The notes under the pieces: model-generated
Database searches by the model: none
Seen by the model: only the letters and a program-made list of their open reading frames with translations
What the model was told of the DNA's origin: nothing
In this document: piece by piece, positions 34,364-47,757 of the stretch
How the letters are laid out: every line of letters starts with the position of its first letter
Position numbering within the stretch: position 1 is the stretch's first letter
Program-made: the position numbers and the translations under genes
NCBI GenBank assembly: GCA_023078555.1
Contig: CM041201.1
Location: 1,309,713 to 1,373,712 of the forward strand
Source of the DNA: Ulva prolifera
Taxonomy: Eukaryota > Chlorophyta > Ulvophyceae > Ulvales > Ulvaceae
Direction: 5' to 3'
DNA length: 64,000 bases

Positions 34364-36202
34364 CTAGTTCGCAGGGATGTTCTGATTTTGGGGTATCCTT
34401 GTGTCAGTCTGCTCCTGATTGAGCTTCTCCATTGCTCCAATGTAGTCATCCTGCTCACAGGCTTTGTACTCATCGCATAGACCTTGCACCACCTCTGCCG
34501 CATCATCGAACTCATCTCTAACCAGGTTACCTTGGCCATCATTGAACTTGGAGAAGTCCTTGTAGTGATCGACATAGTACTTTGGGTAGAGCTTCTTGAA
34601 TCCACGCAAACACTTCTCCAACAAGAATCGAATTGATGTATGATTGGCCACCATGAGGCCAGAAACTCGGTGGGCACTCTTGACATATGGTGACTGCTTT
34701 GACAGAGCAACCTGCATATTGACTGTCATTACCATCCATAAATTCTACTGTCCTGACGTTGGCTTGATGACGAATACTGGCACATTGCAGCACCTGTCGT
34801 AAAGCAACATGATACGAAGACACATCCAGTGTCTGGTCATAAGCCACTCATGAACATGGACGCAGACACGCTGTGATGTTTGGGATTGGACATGTGTATA
34901 GGAGTGGGTACAACACCTGAAGGCTGGCTGGAGCCCATCTGATGAAGTCAATGAGATTCCGCTCACGAATTCGTTGCAACGATTTGTGTACTTGAGTGGG
35001 GTCTACGTCCCCTTGAATAATGTTCAGAATAGATATATACTTTGCAGACGTCGAGTCTTTAGCTTTTGCATGGGCAGAAACCATAATGTTCTTCGATTGA
35101 AGCAAACGCCGCATCACATCCAGCACTGTGGTCTTCCGGATTTGATTGGAGGTCTGCACAGCAAATCAGTGAGTTCCTGTGGCGGTGGGGCGCCGATCAC
35201 AAAGCATGGTGCACAGCTTCAGCAAGCAAATCATTTCATGGCATTGAAGTATGCAGAGGCTCACTGTGCTACCTTCGACGGTCAATGGAGTGTATCCTGT
35301 CATCAAGAAGTGGCATCGGGGTGTCAGGATGAGCGAAGCAAACAGATTAACCAAGTCATTGTTCATGTACCCTGGATACCGTAATGTTGATGTTGATGCT
35401 GCCATTACTGTAGACACCAAGGAGTTGGTCTGAGCGAAAGTGGGATTTTCAATGTGCAAACGCTCTGTCACAATTCGATGTAAGGCTGTATTGTCGAGGA
35501 CCACCACGGCATCAGCATTCAGAGCGAGGCGCTTCAGAGTCAAAATGGAATTGTAGTCCTGGACAACCACGTCGGACGAGCCGCTTTGATTGGGGAAGAC
35601 ACTGCATGGAGCAGAATGTGTGCTGTAAGTCCTGGTGTACACCAAGTCAGGTGCAATCACGTAAAGAATCTGTCACAAAAAAGTACAGACCTGTACGCTT
35701 GTACTAGCTTGCTGCTGTATCTGCTGCTCAGGATCTCTTCGAGCAGATAGGAGCCCATGCCCGAGCCGGTGCCTCCCGCGATCGAGTGACACAAGGTGAA
35801 TCCTTCAAGACTGTCACAATACTCCGCCTCCCGATCGATGATGTCTAGCAGCTGCTCTTCAAATTTTGCTGCTTCGTCAAACCCGGCTCCCCAGTTGTTT
35901 CCCGCTCCACCACCTTCCGCGCCAACAAAAATGTTCTCCTGATTGAACAGATTCCGAATATCGGATTTTTGAATCGAATTGATAACTCGGGGTTCCAGGT
36001 CGAACAGGATAGCACGTGGCACGAAGTGCTCATCGTCTGCTTGGTAGAAGAAAACGTCCTTTCGGTCTTGACCGTGCATCGTGAACTCCTCCAGCTGCCC
36101 ATCTTTAGATATGCCATGTTCCTGGCACAGCTTCTTCCAGAACTCTGTCCCGATTTGATTGCCGCACTGGCCCACTTGAATCGAGATTATCTCTCGAGGC
36201 AT
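34364..36202 (-). CDS. Gamma-tubulin
   Basis: Four exons: 36202-about 35690, about 35603-35270, about 35152-34927 and about 34716-34364. The start is [16 protein letters not shown]. Gamma-specific features include the GTPase signature GGTGSGMGS, the nucleotide loop [71 protein letters not shown] and [16 protein letters not shown]. The length, about 465 residues, is normal. Gamma-tubulin nucleates microtubules at centrosomes, basal bodies and spindle poles within the gamma-tubulin complex. The C-terminal segment is divergent, as is usual. The gene converges on the BAP31-like gene, with stops about 330 bp apart and no gene between. Confidence 0.97.
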
Positions 36203-37161
36203 TGTTCACATTTCTGACAGTAAGACGCGATTTAATCTTCGCTACAAGCTGATCATGCAGAACTCCCAAACTCGTCTTGACAGTTGAAACATCATGAGGT
36301 GAGAGGTTGCAAGGTCCGTGCATTCATGTTCATGGAACCGCTCTAGGCTTTGCTGCTGCGCCCCCTTCGCACAATGCATGCGGCATGATGCAGGCTGCAC
36401 AGCGCGTCACACTAAGTTTAAACGGGAATAGGAACAGTCTTGATAAGACCAGCGCTACGAGATGGAACAACAGCCACAAAAGCAACATCGTGTTGACGTT
36501 GGACTCACGAGGTTGGTGAGATGCACACTGATGCCCGCCATTCAGCGCTCCCTGGTCCGCAGGTCCTTGCCAACTCCATGGGATTGCTAACGGCGCGTCA
36601 GAGGCGGCAACGTGCTGCGGCCGTCATTTATTGCCAGCTTGGTCCTCAGTAGGGAAAGAGGTGGGGCCAAGGGTGTGTAGCGGTGATTGGAGCCACGGCC
36701 ATTGCAAACCTCTAGAGTGCAACACTCAACACATTGCCCAACTAGATGCAATCAATGTGGCTAGCATTCCAAAGTTTTTTCCAGACACTTTGGCGTCAAG
36801 CTGGGTGTATTATTGCGCGTTGCCCGAGCGGTTGTTCTCTGCGCTTGAACAGCCTGTGTCGCAGTGTGCAGCATTCAGCTTCTTCCAGGCAACCGCCACC
36901 CCATGGTGAAAGCCTGTATCAAGTGCGGCCGAATCTCGGATTCCATTCGTGATCATCCTTATCAAACGTGATTGTTGTTATGTGTTTCCTCTTCTTAGGT
37001 TTTTCCGCCCACACGACTGCGTTGTATCATGCAATCCTTTGTTCCCGTTGCCTAGCAGTATAGACATGATCTGCCTGGTCGATTACAACTTCATTTGGTA
37101 TGTAACCATGTAGTCATCTGAGTCTGCGGACATCACAGCTGCTCTGGAGGTGCCCCACAAC
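36203..37161. other. Divergent spacer between gamma-tubulin and a kinase gene
   Basis: About 1 kb with the presumed gamma-tubulin promoter and either the promoter or undetected 5' exons of the downstream kinase. One open frame of 92 codons (36631-36909, +) is not convincing as coding. Confidence 0.5.
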
Positions 37162-38712
37162 ATGGTGATTTGCTCAAGTGAATGGGACCACATCACAGAT
37201 GCATTGAGCGGCCACGAAGGGCTCCAATACAGATCTTCACACTCCCATAATCCTCCTTTTCCGGTTGATGTCGATCTGCCTGTTTCGCCAACACAAAGCT
37301 GGAGCATCCGCAGCGATGACCTCTGTTTCAGCGCGGATGTTTTGCAGATCATAGGCGAAGGTCTGTTAATCCCTTGCCATCCTCAAAATCAGTCAATGGT
37401 TGCTTTGCACGCGACTGGCACTGGTAGAGAATTCGTACAGGTGATGTGATCGGAACCGGGTCATATGGCACTGTCTACAGAGGCACCTTGAGAGGCATCA
37501 AGGTGGCAATCAAGAAAATTGTATACAGAGAGTGTGGTCCAGTAACCGATGAAGTGTATGCATCATTTGCACTTGAGCATCCGCATCTGGTGAAGACATA
37601 TATGGCGTTTAGCCGTGCAGCATCGCGAATTACTGGCAGTTATGGAGGTGACAGTGACTGCAACTCTGCTCACGTGTCTTCCAGTGGTGATCTCCGCACA
37701 TGCGAGCTGTCTTGTGAGCACGATCAGCTCGGCATTTGGACCGGTCCCACAGTGGAACACAGGAGGAGTTCTGAGGGCAATCTGTTGGAGTGCTATATTG
37801 TTCAGGCATGCAGATCGCCTGCACACTGTGGATGCCACACCAGGCAGATCCAGCCTTGACAAGAATAGGCATTGACACCACGACCGGTCACAATAGCACC
37901 TTCTACACCATATAATGCACGACTGACTGCAGGAACTCTGCAACGGTGGAACTCTGCAGCAGTACATTGCAGATGGTCGACTAGCTGGCTTGTCGCGATT
38001 AAAGCAATGTCTAGCGATGATGATCGACATAGCACATGGCCTCAGCTACATGCACGAACGTAACATCCTTCATCTGGACCTCAAACCTCAAAACATCTTG
38101 CTCCACAGGAAAGATTGTGACCTTGAATGTAAGATCGCAGACTTCGGTTCGCTACCTGGGCCATGCATCTGCTTGCAATTTGACATATGGGTCAGCGACT
38201 GGCCTCTAGGATCTAGGCAGGGTAGTGCGCTGTCTCAACTTGCGATCACAGTTGCAGGACTGAGTCAGGCAATTTCGCCAGACATGGCGACGATTGACAC
38301 TTTGCGGCAAGGAACCGTAATGTATGCCCCATGGGAAATGGCAATGCAGCAGAAATCGTCTCCAAAAGCAGATGTATATGCTCTGGCTCTGATCACTGGT
38401 GAGGCACTCACAGGGCGACTTTTCTATGAGGGCATGACGTTGGCACAGGCATTGACCGCAGTGATGCATCATGGTTTGAGACCCGAACTTCCACACTGGG
38501 TTCCACGTGAGCTGAAAGCGTTGCTGCGCCAAGCATGGAGTGGAAAACGAGCTTTGCGGCCGTCCATCCAGGACTTCGTGACCAGGCTCGAAAAGATTCA
38601 GCACAAGCTGGTTGCTGTATCAGAGCATGGACCGGTCGGACATTTGGGTTCACCAGTTTGCAGGGGGGCCAAAAATATTGCCTGTAAAGGGCACGTTGTA
38701 TCAGCTGTGTAA
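37162..38712 (+). CDS. TKL-like Ser/Thr protein kinase, non-RD
   Basis: Exons run about 37162-37356, 37441-37805, 37933-about 38145 and about 38254-38712. The N-terminus is a short low-complexity region of about 65 residues. The kinase domain follows: GTGSYGTVYRG loop, VAIKK lysine, hinge YIVQELCNGGTL, catalytic loop HLDLKPQN, ADFG, an activation segment ending YAPWEM (in place of APE), then a complete C-lobe. HLD replaces HRD, so this is a non-RD enzyme. The catalytic Asp and Asn, the VAIK Lys and the DFG Asp are all present, so activity is expected. Intron 2 needs a GC donor (CAG/GCATGC) to give the hinge sequence. The start codon is the first ATG in the open frame and may be wrong if upstream exons exist. 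The gene converges on the MORN gene. Confidence 0.7.
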
Positions 38713-38890
38713 CCACGGGAACCAAGGAATGAAGCACATATATCTGAAATTTCAGAATTCTACCATTCATGAACACCACATCCACTGCTTTTGCAATTGT
38801 AGATGGGAAGTCAATATTGCGTATCTCTTGAGAAACATGCACCACACTGGCGCGCCCACCTACTGTTTACATTGGCAGATAGTTCAAGCG

Positions 38891-41184
38891 TCATCTTCCA
38901 CCATGATCGGAAACGTAATGGTCCACTATCCGCAAGAAGTCCTCGAAGAGCAGCCGTTGCTCTTGATTTGCCTTCAGCGCTTTGACCTGCAATATGTGTA
39001 TCTATTCATTTTTCCCAGCATGCTGGTCCGTACTTTGCAGTACCAGAAACAAGCACTCCACGATATCGAAGCTGGTGAAAGCAGTTCCAACAACTCTGCG
39101 CCCAACTTCCAAGTCAGCCGTGTGTGTGTGCCAATTTCACAGCTCAGGCTCCTCAGCACTGGAATTATCCAGAAACTCCCAGCAGCCAGCCGTGGCACAG
39201 TTGGGCAGCGGTACATGCGGAGAGATGGATAGTGGGAGTGGGGCCCTCACCATTTCAGTGAGTGCGTTCGCCGTGTCAGGGGCAGAGAGGTCCATCCCTG
39301 CCATGACCATAATCTCAGGTAGCTGGTGCAGTGTGACGCCTGCCTGCTGCCCGCTGCCCTCGCACAGAAGCTCAAACGCATGCCTGAGGCGCTCCAGCTG
39401 GGGTGCAGTCAAGGCAGCAGTTGGCAGCAGGCAGCTCTGTGCTGATGCCTGCCCCTGCGCCGACCGGATCTTGACAGCCTGCAAGCACCACTCCACTACA
39501 GTCAGTGCAACTGTACATGAACGGCACGTGCATGTATCACGTCACATGGTGGCGCTTCCAATGCTGCTCCGATATTGCAGGAGTGTTTCACAATTCAAGC
39601 TGCCTATGTGACATGGTGCTATGTATACTGTCATGTAGAAGCAGGACAAGAAGGCCAAGGTCAGCTTCACGACCAGTGTGTGCACTGATAAGCATCAACA
39701 TGTCTACAGGTTCCGCGACATCATCCTGCATGAACAAATGGAACGCAGTGCATGTGCAATAACTGTACGATAAGACAAGTAGATGGCGCTCGAGGGTAGT
39801 GCTGCTACATGCCACACACTGCATCGCCAAGCTTGCGCTGAAGACTGCAGAAGCTGTGCCATGGGATCGATACGCAAGAAAAGCAACTCTGGTTGGTCAG
39901 CAGGCTGGGATGTGTATATAAAATTTGCAGGCTGCAGCACCAATTGACCTGGATTTCATTGCAGCAGCTTTGCGGTTGACATAGAAACGCACCTGGGCAT
40001 GGACAACAGCGTTTGGCTGAGCTAGGTCAGTCTGTGGCAGGTGAATGTGCTGGCCAAGGCCTTGAGCAAACTCCGCATCCGATATGCGCCGATGGTGGCG
40101 TTCCAGCATATCACGTACGATCTTTGCACGGGGATGCTTCAGGTCTCCTCGGATCTCCACAACAGTCCCGCTCTGGGCTCTGCCCTGGATGAATTCCCAG
40201 ACATGCGCAATGCCCTGCACGACTTTCTCCCTGCAGCCGATGCATACGCGCAGCCAGAGTATCACTGCCAACCTAGTGGCAGATGTCGAGATCGGAAGCA
40301 AAACTCAGACCAAAGCTCATCTACTGATTCTTCTGCAGTCAGAGCATATCCATATGGTTCTGGCCATTGTAAAACGTTTTTGTATGTCATGCCCGGGCAT
40401 TGGTTTGGACAGTGCACAGCAGAGCAGATCAGATCAGGAGGTGAATTCGCGGCCTGGAGATCCACCTTCGAGGGACGCAAGAGGATGCCCAGTCCCTGCC
40501 GACTGCCGTTGATATATGAGCCCTCAAACACATCTCCAGATGCAAACATGCATGTCCCCAGCCCATGATGCACTCCCGCTCTCCACTGCCCTTCGTACAC
40601 ATCTCCACCAGCATACTGTAGCCTCCCGAATCCCTGTCGACAGCCGTTATGAAACGAGCCAGTATATATCTCGCCACTGGAGCTGTACTCTGAGCCGTGA
40701 CCGTGCCGTTGCCCCTGAAGCATCATGAGAACCAAATGTGATCCGCCACTGCCGCAATGTTGCTACGATAACAGAGTGAATTCCAGCACGGAATTCCGGC
40801 ACGTGGCCTAGAGCACGGACGAGTCCATGGTGATGGAATGCATGAGGTTCTCCTACAGGACAGAGAAGACGTGCATATCTGATGCTCGGTGCAAACATAG
40901 AGTCATCATGCCTGCAACCATTGACCATCATATTGAAGGATGTAGTTGGTCCCAGATCCCGCTGCGGGAGCATAGTATTGGCCATGCCCGTATGGCTTTC
41001 CCCCAATTGTCTCCCCTACATAGCGTCCGCCATCATGCCCAATCAGCTCAGCATACTTCCCGTTAGTATCAGAGTTAACCAGGCGTGATTCCAGCCGCAG
41101 CTTCTCACGAGATTTACTGCACCAGTCCTTCCTTTCCGTTCGTTGAGCCAGGATGGGTCTCGGTGCTTGCCTGGCCTTTGCCAT
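38891..41184 (-). CDS. MORN-repeat protein, possibly with EF-hand-like C-terminal region
   Basis: The first exon (41184-40912) starts MAKARQAPRPIL and ends in a first MORN unit (YDGQW). It joins 40714-about 40445 through a GC donor (CAG/GCATGA), continuing with MORN units GEIYTGSFHNGCRQGFG, GDVYEGQWRAGVHHGLG and GDVFEGSYINGSRQGLG. Further coding-like exons lie near 40264-39994 (helical, IRGDLKHPRAKIVRDMLE), 39736-39640 and 39485-39260, where a helix-loop pattern (ERLRHAFELL, VTLHQLPEIMVMAG) resembles a degenerate EF-hand. A last exon near 38985-38891 ends FEDFLRIVDHY...GGR stop. MORN arrays often bind membranes or act in cilia, basal bodies and parasite cytoskeleton; no specific function is claimed. 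The part downstream of 40445 is an inferred continuation and could be a separate gene. Confidence 0.6.
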
Positions 41185-42571
41185 GATGACTGCATTTGGA
41201 GGATCAATGGGTGTGTACCTACATGAGCCAGTGATTTCAGACTGATCTGTCAGATCATAGCCTCATAAAATTCATCGAACTGCATACTTGATAGAAGGCC
41301 GATCAATGAACTGGGCGCTCCAGTTCTGGATCTGATCGCCTCCTCCGCACTGTTGATCCAGAACAGCCATCTTAGGAAACAGCTCACTCAGATTGTATAC
41401 AGTCTGATCTACTTCGGCACTTAAGAAATACAGCGAGAGCGACAGTATGCGAGCGGGAGGGGCCAATGTGCAGTGCTGGTCAGCACGTCTGCTTCCTGGC
41501 CCGTGCGTAAAGTCAGCACGCACGGGTGACTTCTGTTAGTCAAGTGCATAAAGCTCTCATCACACCATTTACATAATGTGCCGAGAGCTCCCATGCCACT
41601 GTTCGGTATGTGGTGCATGCGTGGCACATGGTCGAGGCCTCGGGAGGTGACTGACCAGACACAAAATGTAGATCTCTGTGCGCGAACGCTATACAAGCAC
41701 TCGCATCAGCACCCACTGCATGACTGCGGCAACACATCATACAGGAGCCGGGCACGGGCATGCCATCAACATGAACGCCTGACACAACTGAGCAGTGCCT
41801 AGACATGTGCATGCAGCAGCACTAGATCGGGATTGCCCGAGGTGCACTACACTTCACCAAAACATACGGTGTCACAGAGGCTGAATACTGCAGCAGTCAA
41901 TTGCTGCATGTGACTCACAGACTAGTCCAGAACCAGCCGGGGCGTCCAGATTTCGCAAGCCATGCCTATTGTGGTGGCCCACTTGCAGCCATGGTGGTGA
42001 TGGCATGGAGTACTGCCAGTCGCTGACGCTGCTGAGGATGATGCGGGGAATCATTGATGGTTTGTCGTTGGCCAGGCATGTCCTGGCGCTCATTTTGTGT
42101 ATGTTAGCCCCCGTATCACCTTGGTCCCTGGTCCAGCCAGTCCACGTCCTTGTGCACAAATCACCCGTGACTGACAAACCATGGTGTCTGGCCTCAAGAG
42201 CTCCACTTTGTACCCCGCATGACGTGCACATGACACTGTCACACTGTGTGTCTGTTCTGCCAGGGTGTGCCCGTGGCAGCGGGAATCCCTGCTGATGTAA
42301 CGCATCGTTGCTGATTAGAAATCAACAACCACATGTGCCATGTGAAGCATGTCGCTGAAATCCGCTTGCAAAGACAAGTATTGCAAGGAAAGATGATCTG
42401 TGGCAGCACATGCGGTAGGAGTGCGTGCATGCGGAGCAAACCGCCCGTCACGAGATGCCATAAATGATAATCAACAATACGGTGCATCCGATCATGGCAG
42501 ATGGCACCCACAACATCCGATACACAATAGTATGCAGCCATGAGGCGCTGCCCAGCCCGCCTGGCGACCAC

Positions 42572-44744
42572 TCATGAGTCATGAAAGGTGACTATGCTAT
42601 TGCAAAGCTTGTGTTCTGTAGCGATTGGCAGCAGCAGACTGAATTCCCGCTGTGACCACACATAGTCAATACAAGGAGCCTCATGGCACATGTCTGCAAG
42701 ACGGATCTGCGGATGACTCATCTTTGCACGAGAAGCAGCATTTGCCCAAGCGCGCTCAGCGACCTGAGCACAAGGGAAGTGCTCAGAAGAAGTCTCAACG
42801 AAAACGTGTGGCAACGGTAGCCAGGGCTACCATGTCTGCCTTACTTCTCTTGAGTTCATGGCCCTGTGAAAGGCATTGGCACATTGCACAATCGCTCCTC
42901 ATCACATTGTGGTACAAGGACAAAGGCGACGAGGGGGCAGCTAGCGAGCAGTGCAAGGGCGAATCCAGCATCCCAGCACAATTTGCTCCTGCCACAGCCA
43001 GCACAAGCAGAGATCTAGAGCGACTACAGAGACGCACAGTCACACCAACACCCCCCACCAACACCCCCACAGCACGCCCACACAAATTGTGTCGCCTCAG
43101 CTTTGGGCAATGTATCCACCTCGAATGTCGTCCATGCTGACAGACCTCGCTTTGCAGAATGCCTCAGCTGACAAGCTGTCATTCATGATCTTGCTCCGTT
43201 CCCCAGGAAATACACAGGCCATGAACAAGTAACCGTCATCATACGGCCGATCAAACAGCAGATTGGGGTCGGTCTGTAGCCTGGTGTTGACTTGGAGGAC
43301 CTTGCCAGCTATGGCCGCACGGCACTGCATCTCTGTGGGCGGTGTTTCTGTATCTTTTTCTGCAGCCTGTGAAGTGACGCTGCAGACGACGGTGTCTTTT
43401 GTGGTCCACACGCCATCTCGCTTGGACATCTTCTTGCCGTTGGTCTTGATCGATTCAAGGTCTGTCCCTTTGACCTGCATGCCAGTGGACCAGTGAAGCC
43501 AGCGACCGTTTGGCCACATGTGCCCACCAGGATGCATTCCCGCCTATGTGGCATGATGCTGGCCAGCCTGCTCTGATGCTGATTGAGGAATATGCAGCAG
43601 TTTATCCTAACATGCAGACGGAATGCATGACAGGACAACGTCATCTCTGCTTGCCTGAAGCAGCGCTGGAAGCCACAAAGGATACAATCGCAGCGTGGCT
43701 AGCCTGTCTGCCTGTGTGGCCACAGGAAGCAAAGAGATGGACATGTAATGTGCAGAGTGTTGCAGTATAAGCAGATGCAAAGCAGATATGCAACGAGGAC
43801 AATGGTGAAGCACAGAGATGGGTGGGCTTGCAATATGATGGTGCAACTACGTCAATCTGGTGCTGCAGCAGAAGTCGATCATGACCTGTGCATCTGGCCT
43901 GCCCACACAGAACAGATTCACAGTGTTGCACATAGCGGCACAACCGCAAACGCCATTTTTCAACACGCATCTGATCATGCGGCAACAGGGAAGGGCCCCA
44001 CTCAGGCCACATTGTGGGCTACGCCATCAATAGGCGGTGCATACGTTGCTGTAAGCTATGCGGGTAGCTTGCTTCGCTGGGTCATGGATCGACTTGAGCT
44101 GCTGAAAGACTACATGCGTAGCGCAAACCCCCACCACGCATACTCCAGTTGGATGAGCACAAATCTGCATGGCCGATTTGTTATTGTTGCATCCAGGTGA
44201 TTGCATGGCCAAGTGTGCTGACATAGCGTGAGCTAGAGTGCCGCTTGTGTGCTTCAGCAGCTTGAATCAGAAGCGTCGGGGGCACACTCACCCAGTAGTC
44301 ATGCCCACTGGCCCCAACGTCAATGATATACCGCCTGTCATACGTTTTCTCAATATGAGAAGGGGGTCTGGCTGGCATGGACGCCTCCTCTGTAAAGGAG
44401 GTGAATTCTGCGTCCATCTGGCTTGGAGGCGATCTCTATTGTGGTGGCTGACCAAGGTGCAAGGTGCAGGCGTTCGGCAATACGTCACGCGGCATACATA
44501 TCACAGAGAGATTTCAAGTTTCATACATACAAGCCTCTGATCGGCGGGAAGTGGTTCCGACTGCAGCATTTTTGTGGGACACCAACGCATTATCAACAAA
44601 CCAAGCCGCGCTACGTGCCACGAACACCAGTGGGAGTTTGACGTCGGATGTTAGCAGATCTACAAGGTGAGCATACGGAGGCGACGTGCGGAGGAATCGA
44701 GTGGCATTCTCGAACAACTGTTGGTGTCTAGGACACAATTTCAA
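42572..44744 (-). CDS. Unidentified multi-exon gene (coding-like segments)
   Basis: Several minus-strand segments look coding but I do not recognise a family. They are 44744-44514 (LFENATRFLRTSPPY, LLTSDVKLPLVF), 44417-44240 (HIEKTYDRRYIIDVG, YWVSVPPTLLIQAAEAHK), 43537-43100 (GRWLHWSTGMQVKG, LLFDRPYDDGYLFMACVF) and 42790-42575 (RLADMCHEAPCIDYVW). The 43.1-43.5 kb segment is the strongest, at 146 codons with a balanced residue mix and no low complexity. Exon order and joins are not resolved, and more than one gene is possible. No transmembrane run or catalytic motif stands out. The gaps between segments hold nothing recognisable. Confidence 0.35.
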
Positions 44745-45099
44745 ATGAACGCTCGCGCTTCATCAACGCCCACGACCAGCTGCATGCAGCAGAGACCCAA
44801 CGTGCAGCGCCAAAGGACACATCAACGTTGATTGGATGTCCACTTTCTAGATGCTACATCGGTCGCAGCTGCTGCATCTGTGGCTGTGGCATGCCTCTGC
44901 TGTCCTCAACGGAACATGCAACCAGATTCAGCGGAATTTCAACTGTGATGCAGCAAGAAAATCTGTGAACTCAATGATTCAAGGTGTTCGCAGGGTTCAG
45001 ATCGTTGGTCCCGGTGCAGCTTGGCAATCGTTCCGGTGGTATCGGCACCGTCTCGTGTATCAGTGGCGAAACGGAAAGCGATCAACAGCTCACAAGACG

Positions 45100-47749
45100 A
45101 TGGCTACTTATCAGGCATCATCAACATTCGTTGATATGATTCCTCGTCTAGACGGTGCTCCCTCAACTGCCACGTCTGATCTGTATCTTTGGCTTCATCC
45201 CCATATGACCCATGGCCGCATCCGGAACGCCCATCGCGTGGCATCACTACTGTCCAACTGAAATGGTATGTCAGTCTGGTGGATATGCAGGCTCGAGCCA
45301 CAAGGGCCAGCATGGGAAGGTGTCGGTGGTGGGGGGTAATTTTGAGTTCACAGGGGCTCCGTACTATGCTGCCTTCTCAGCCATGCAGGTGGGTGCAGAC
45401 TATGGCAATGTCTTCTGCACCCCAGGAGCTGCCATCCCGATCAAGACCTATTCGCCTGAGCTGATTGTGCACCCGTGTATGCTAGAGCTGAGAGACCTTC
45501 ACACTGGATGGGTATGCAAGGCTTCTCACTCTGTCGGGATGCAACAACTGCCGTTAGCATCCCTATCTCCATAACGCTGATATAGCTTAGTCAATCCAGC
45601 GCATGTCAATCTTCCTCTTGCCTGCAAATTTGACTGTTGCCCCGTGCTGCATTCATACTTTGACGCCTGCCCGACCTGGATCACTTGCAGACGATGCATC
45701 TCTGTCCCATCAATGCCACTCTGCATAGTAAGCTTCTGACATCCGCCAACCGCACATATCAATACTATACTCACTATGGCTCTCAGCTGCGCGCTATGTG
45801 TCTCAGCTGCAGGCTGCAAGAGTGTGCCAGATTTGCCACATCTGAGGCAGCATTAACCCGGGCCTGGGTAGCTCATGGTGTCACGCGTACAGTAGTCCAT
45901 GGCACAGCACCAAGATACATGGACATAGCTACGCATATTGCAGGAGTCCGTCGACATCTCGCTTGAAGTTCAAGAGCGGGCCTCACAGCAGGCAGCGGAG
46001 ACTGTGTTTTCTTGGCTGAGCAGGTCTTCGTGCATGGTCGTTGGGCCAGGCCTGGGCAAGGACTCGGTGATGATTCGGTCTGTGTACCTCATCATGCAAG
46101 AGATCCGGAAGCAGGTGTGTACTGCTGCTCTTGGACTGTGTGTTTCTGGCATTTCGTTGGTTTTGCCCGTGACTCAGACCACATGACTGTCGCACGCTTG
46201 CAAATGCATCGGCAGCAGCGACGTGCGTGACGACGGTCAAGAGACATTCCACGAATACTGCACATGATCCGTAAAGTGCTTCGAAGCGAGTCTGCGTCGG
46301 TGCGAGGCATATGCCACCGCCATCTGATCTGGACAACCCAAGCCAGACTCATACACATGTATCCTGTATTACCTGTATGTATTGTGACTCATGCTGTTCT
46401 GCTCTCATGTCATGTACACATATTACCTGTATGTACTGGCTCATCCTGTATCCGCATGCTATACGCACTCATTGCACATGTGCATCACCCCATCTCGAGA
46501 TACATGCTAGTCTTTCTGATCCTTGCAAGGTTCGCAGGAGCTCTTGATTGAGACTGTACAGCCAGGATTCTCACCATACATATCCCTGCATGCACAATAC
46601 ATCACAGGCCCACAACTGCATTTGACTAACCTGTTGAACATGGTTTTTCAGGGCCTGCCGATGGTGGTGGATGCGGATGGAATCGGAGTCGTGTGTATGC
46701 ATCCAGAGCTAATTCAGGGCTACCCCCGGGCGGTGCTCACTCCCAACGCCCCGGAGTTCTGGCGGCTATGTGACACGTTCAACGTCGAGCACAACAACGC
46801 TCAGCCTCATGACAGTCCAGGCCTGGTGCAAGTGCGATGCCATCCCACTGTTAGTCCTTTCGCGAGCACCACTCTCTCGGAACTGACTGGGCACTTATCG
46901 AAGCCCTGCAGCGACAACTCAAGCTGAAGCGTCTAAATTCTGTTTGTTTTGATTGCCCGCACGCCTTCACGACTGGCTGCAGCAACCTCAGGAGCAGCAC
47001 CGTCTGGCTCTTGCAAGTCGTGACATCACACCCTTGTTCAGGCGCTGGCAAAGCGGCTAGAGGGCCCGATACTGCTGGCAAAGGGTGCACAAGACACAGT
47101 GTGCTCTGCTTCGGGCGAAGTCATGTCCTCTCGGAGCAACGGCTCCCCAAGGCGGTGTGGTGGTCAAGGGGACATTCTGTCAGGAACGCTTGCGTCATGT
47201 GTCTCCTGGGCAGCGTCTTATGCTCGGGATGAGGTGTGCTCGCCTCGCCTGGACAATGTGCCTTGGTCCTGATGCACTCAGGTGGCCGGTGCTGCCGATC
47301 AATCCTTCCTGCCACTGCTGACGCGAACGTCCCACCTTCACACATGCTAGATGCTGTGTGCCTCAGCTGTGCGATGCAAACGACTCACCCATACTGGACA
47401 TACTTCTTTAAAAGAAAGAGTCCTGAATGCCTTGTTTGCTGCTCTCATGGTAGGCCATCCCCAGTCACAGGAAGACAGCCGTTCCCTTCACTGACAAGCA
47501 TGCTGCAATGCCGCTCCATTCGCATGGGCTCCTGTGTTGATACCCCAATCCTTGGTTTGAGGCCCTGTCATGCAGGGACTTGAGGGAGCAGGTGAGCAGG
47601 AGTGCATAAAGCAGGCTGCGGTGAACGCATGTGAGCTCGTGCGCATTGCACAGGCGATGGCCTACGCTGAGAGAGGCCGGTCCATGGTCGCGAGTGACAT
47701 CCTACGCTACCTGCAGCCAGCAGTGCAGCAGTGCTGGAGGCACACTTGA
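45100..47749 (+). CDS. NAXD: ATP-dependent (S)-NAD(P)H-hydrate dehydratase
   Basis: Exons: 45100-45154, 45291-about 45510, 45944-46114, 46652-about 46800, 47042-47233, a short one near 47418-47450 and 47576-47749. The enzyme restores NADH/NADPH from damaged hydrated forms using ATP or ADP. Family landmarks appear in order: [77 protein letters not shown], then [12 protein letters not shown], whose Asp is the catalytic base, and a C-terminal helix ending [10 protein letters not shown]. Everything needed for catalysis is visible. The start at 45100 ([10 protein letters not shown]) gives a short N-terminus. An in-frame ATG at 44851 would add about 80 residues, possibly a targeting sequence. The stop codon lies within the left copy of a target-site duplication made by a retroelement insertion just downstream. 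Confidence 0.93.
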
Positions 47750-47757
47750 AGCACCTG

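Noticed and set aside
41260-41523. Minus-strand segment ending FDEFYEAM as an EF-hand exon of the MORN gene
   Set aside because: Two overlapping frames are equally open and it lies upstream of a good start codon at 41184, so I could not assign it.
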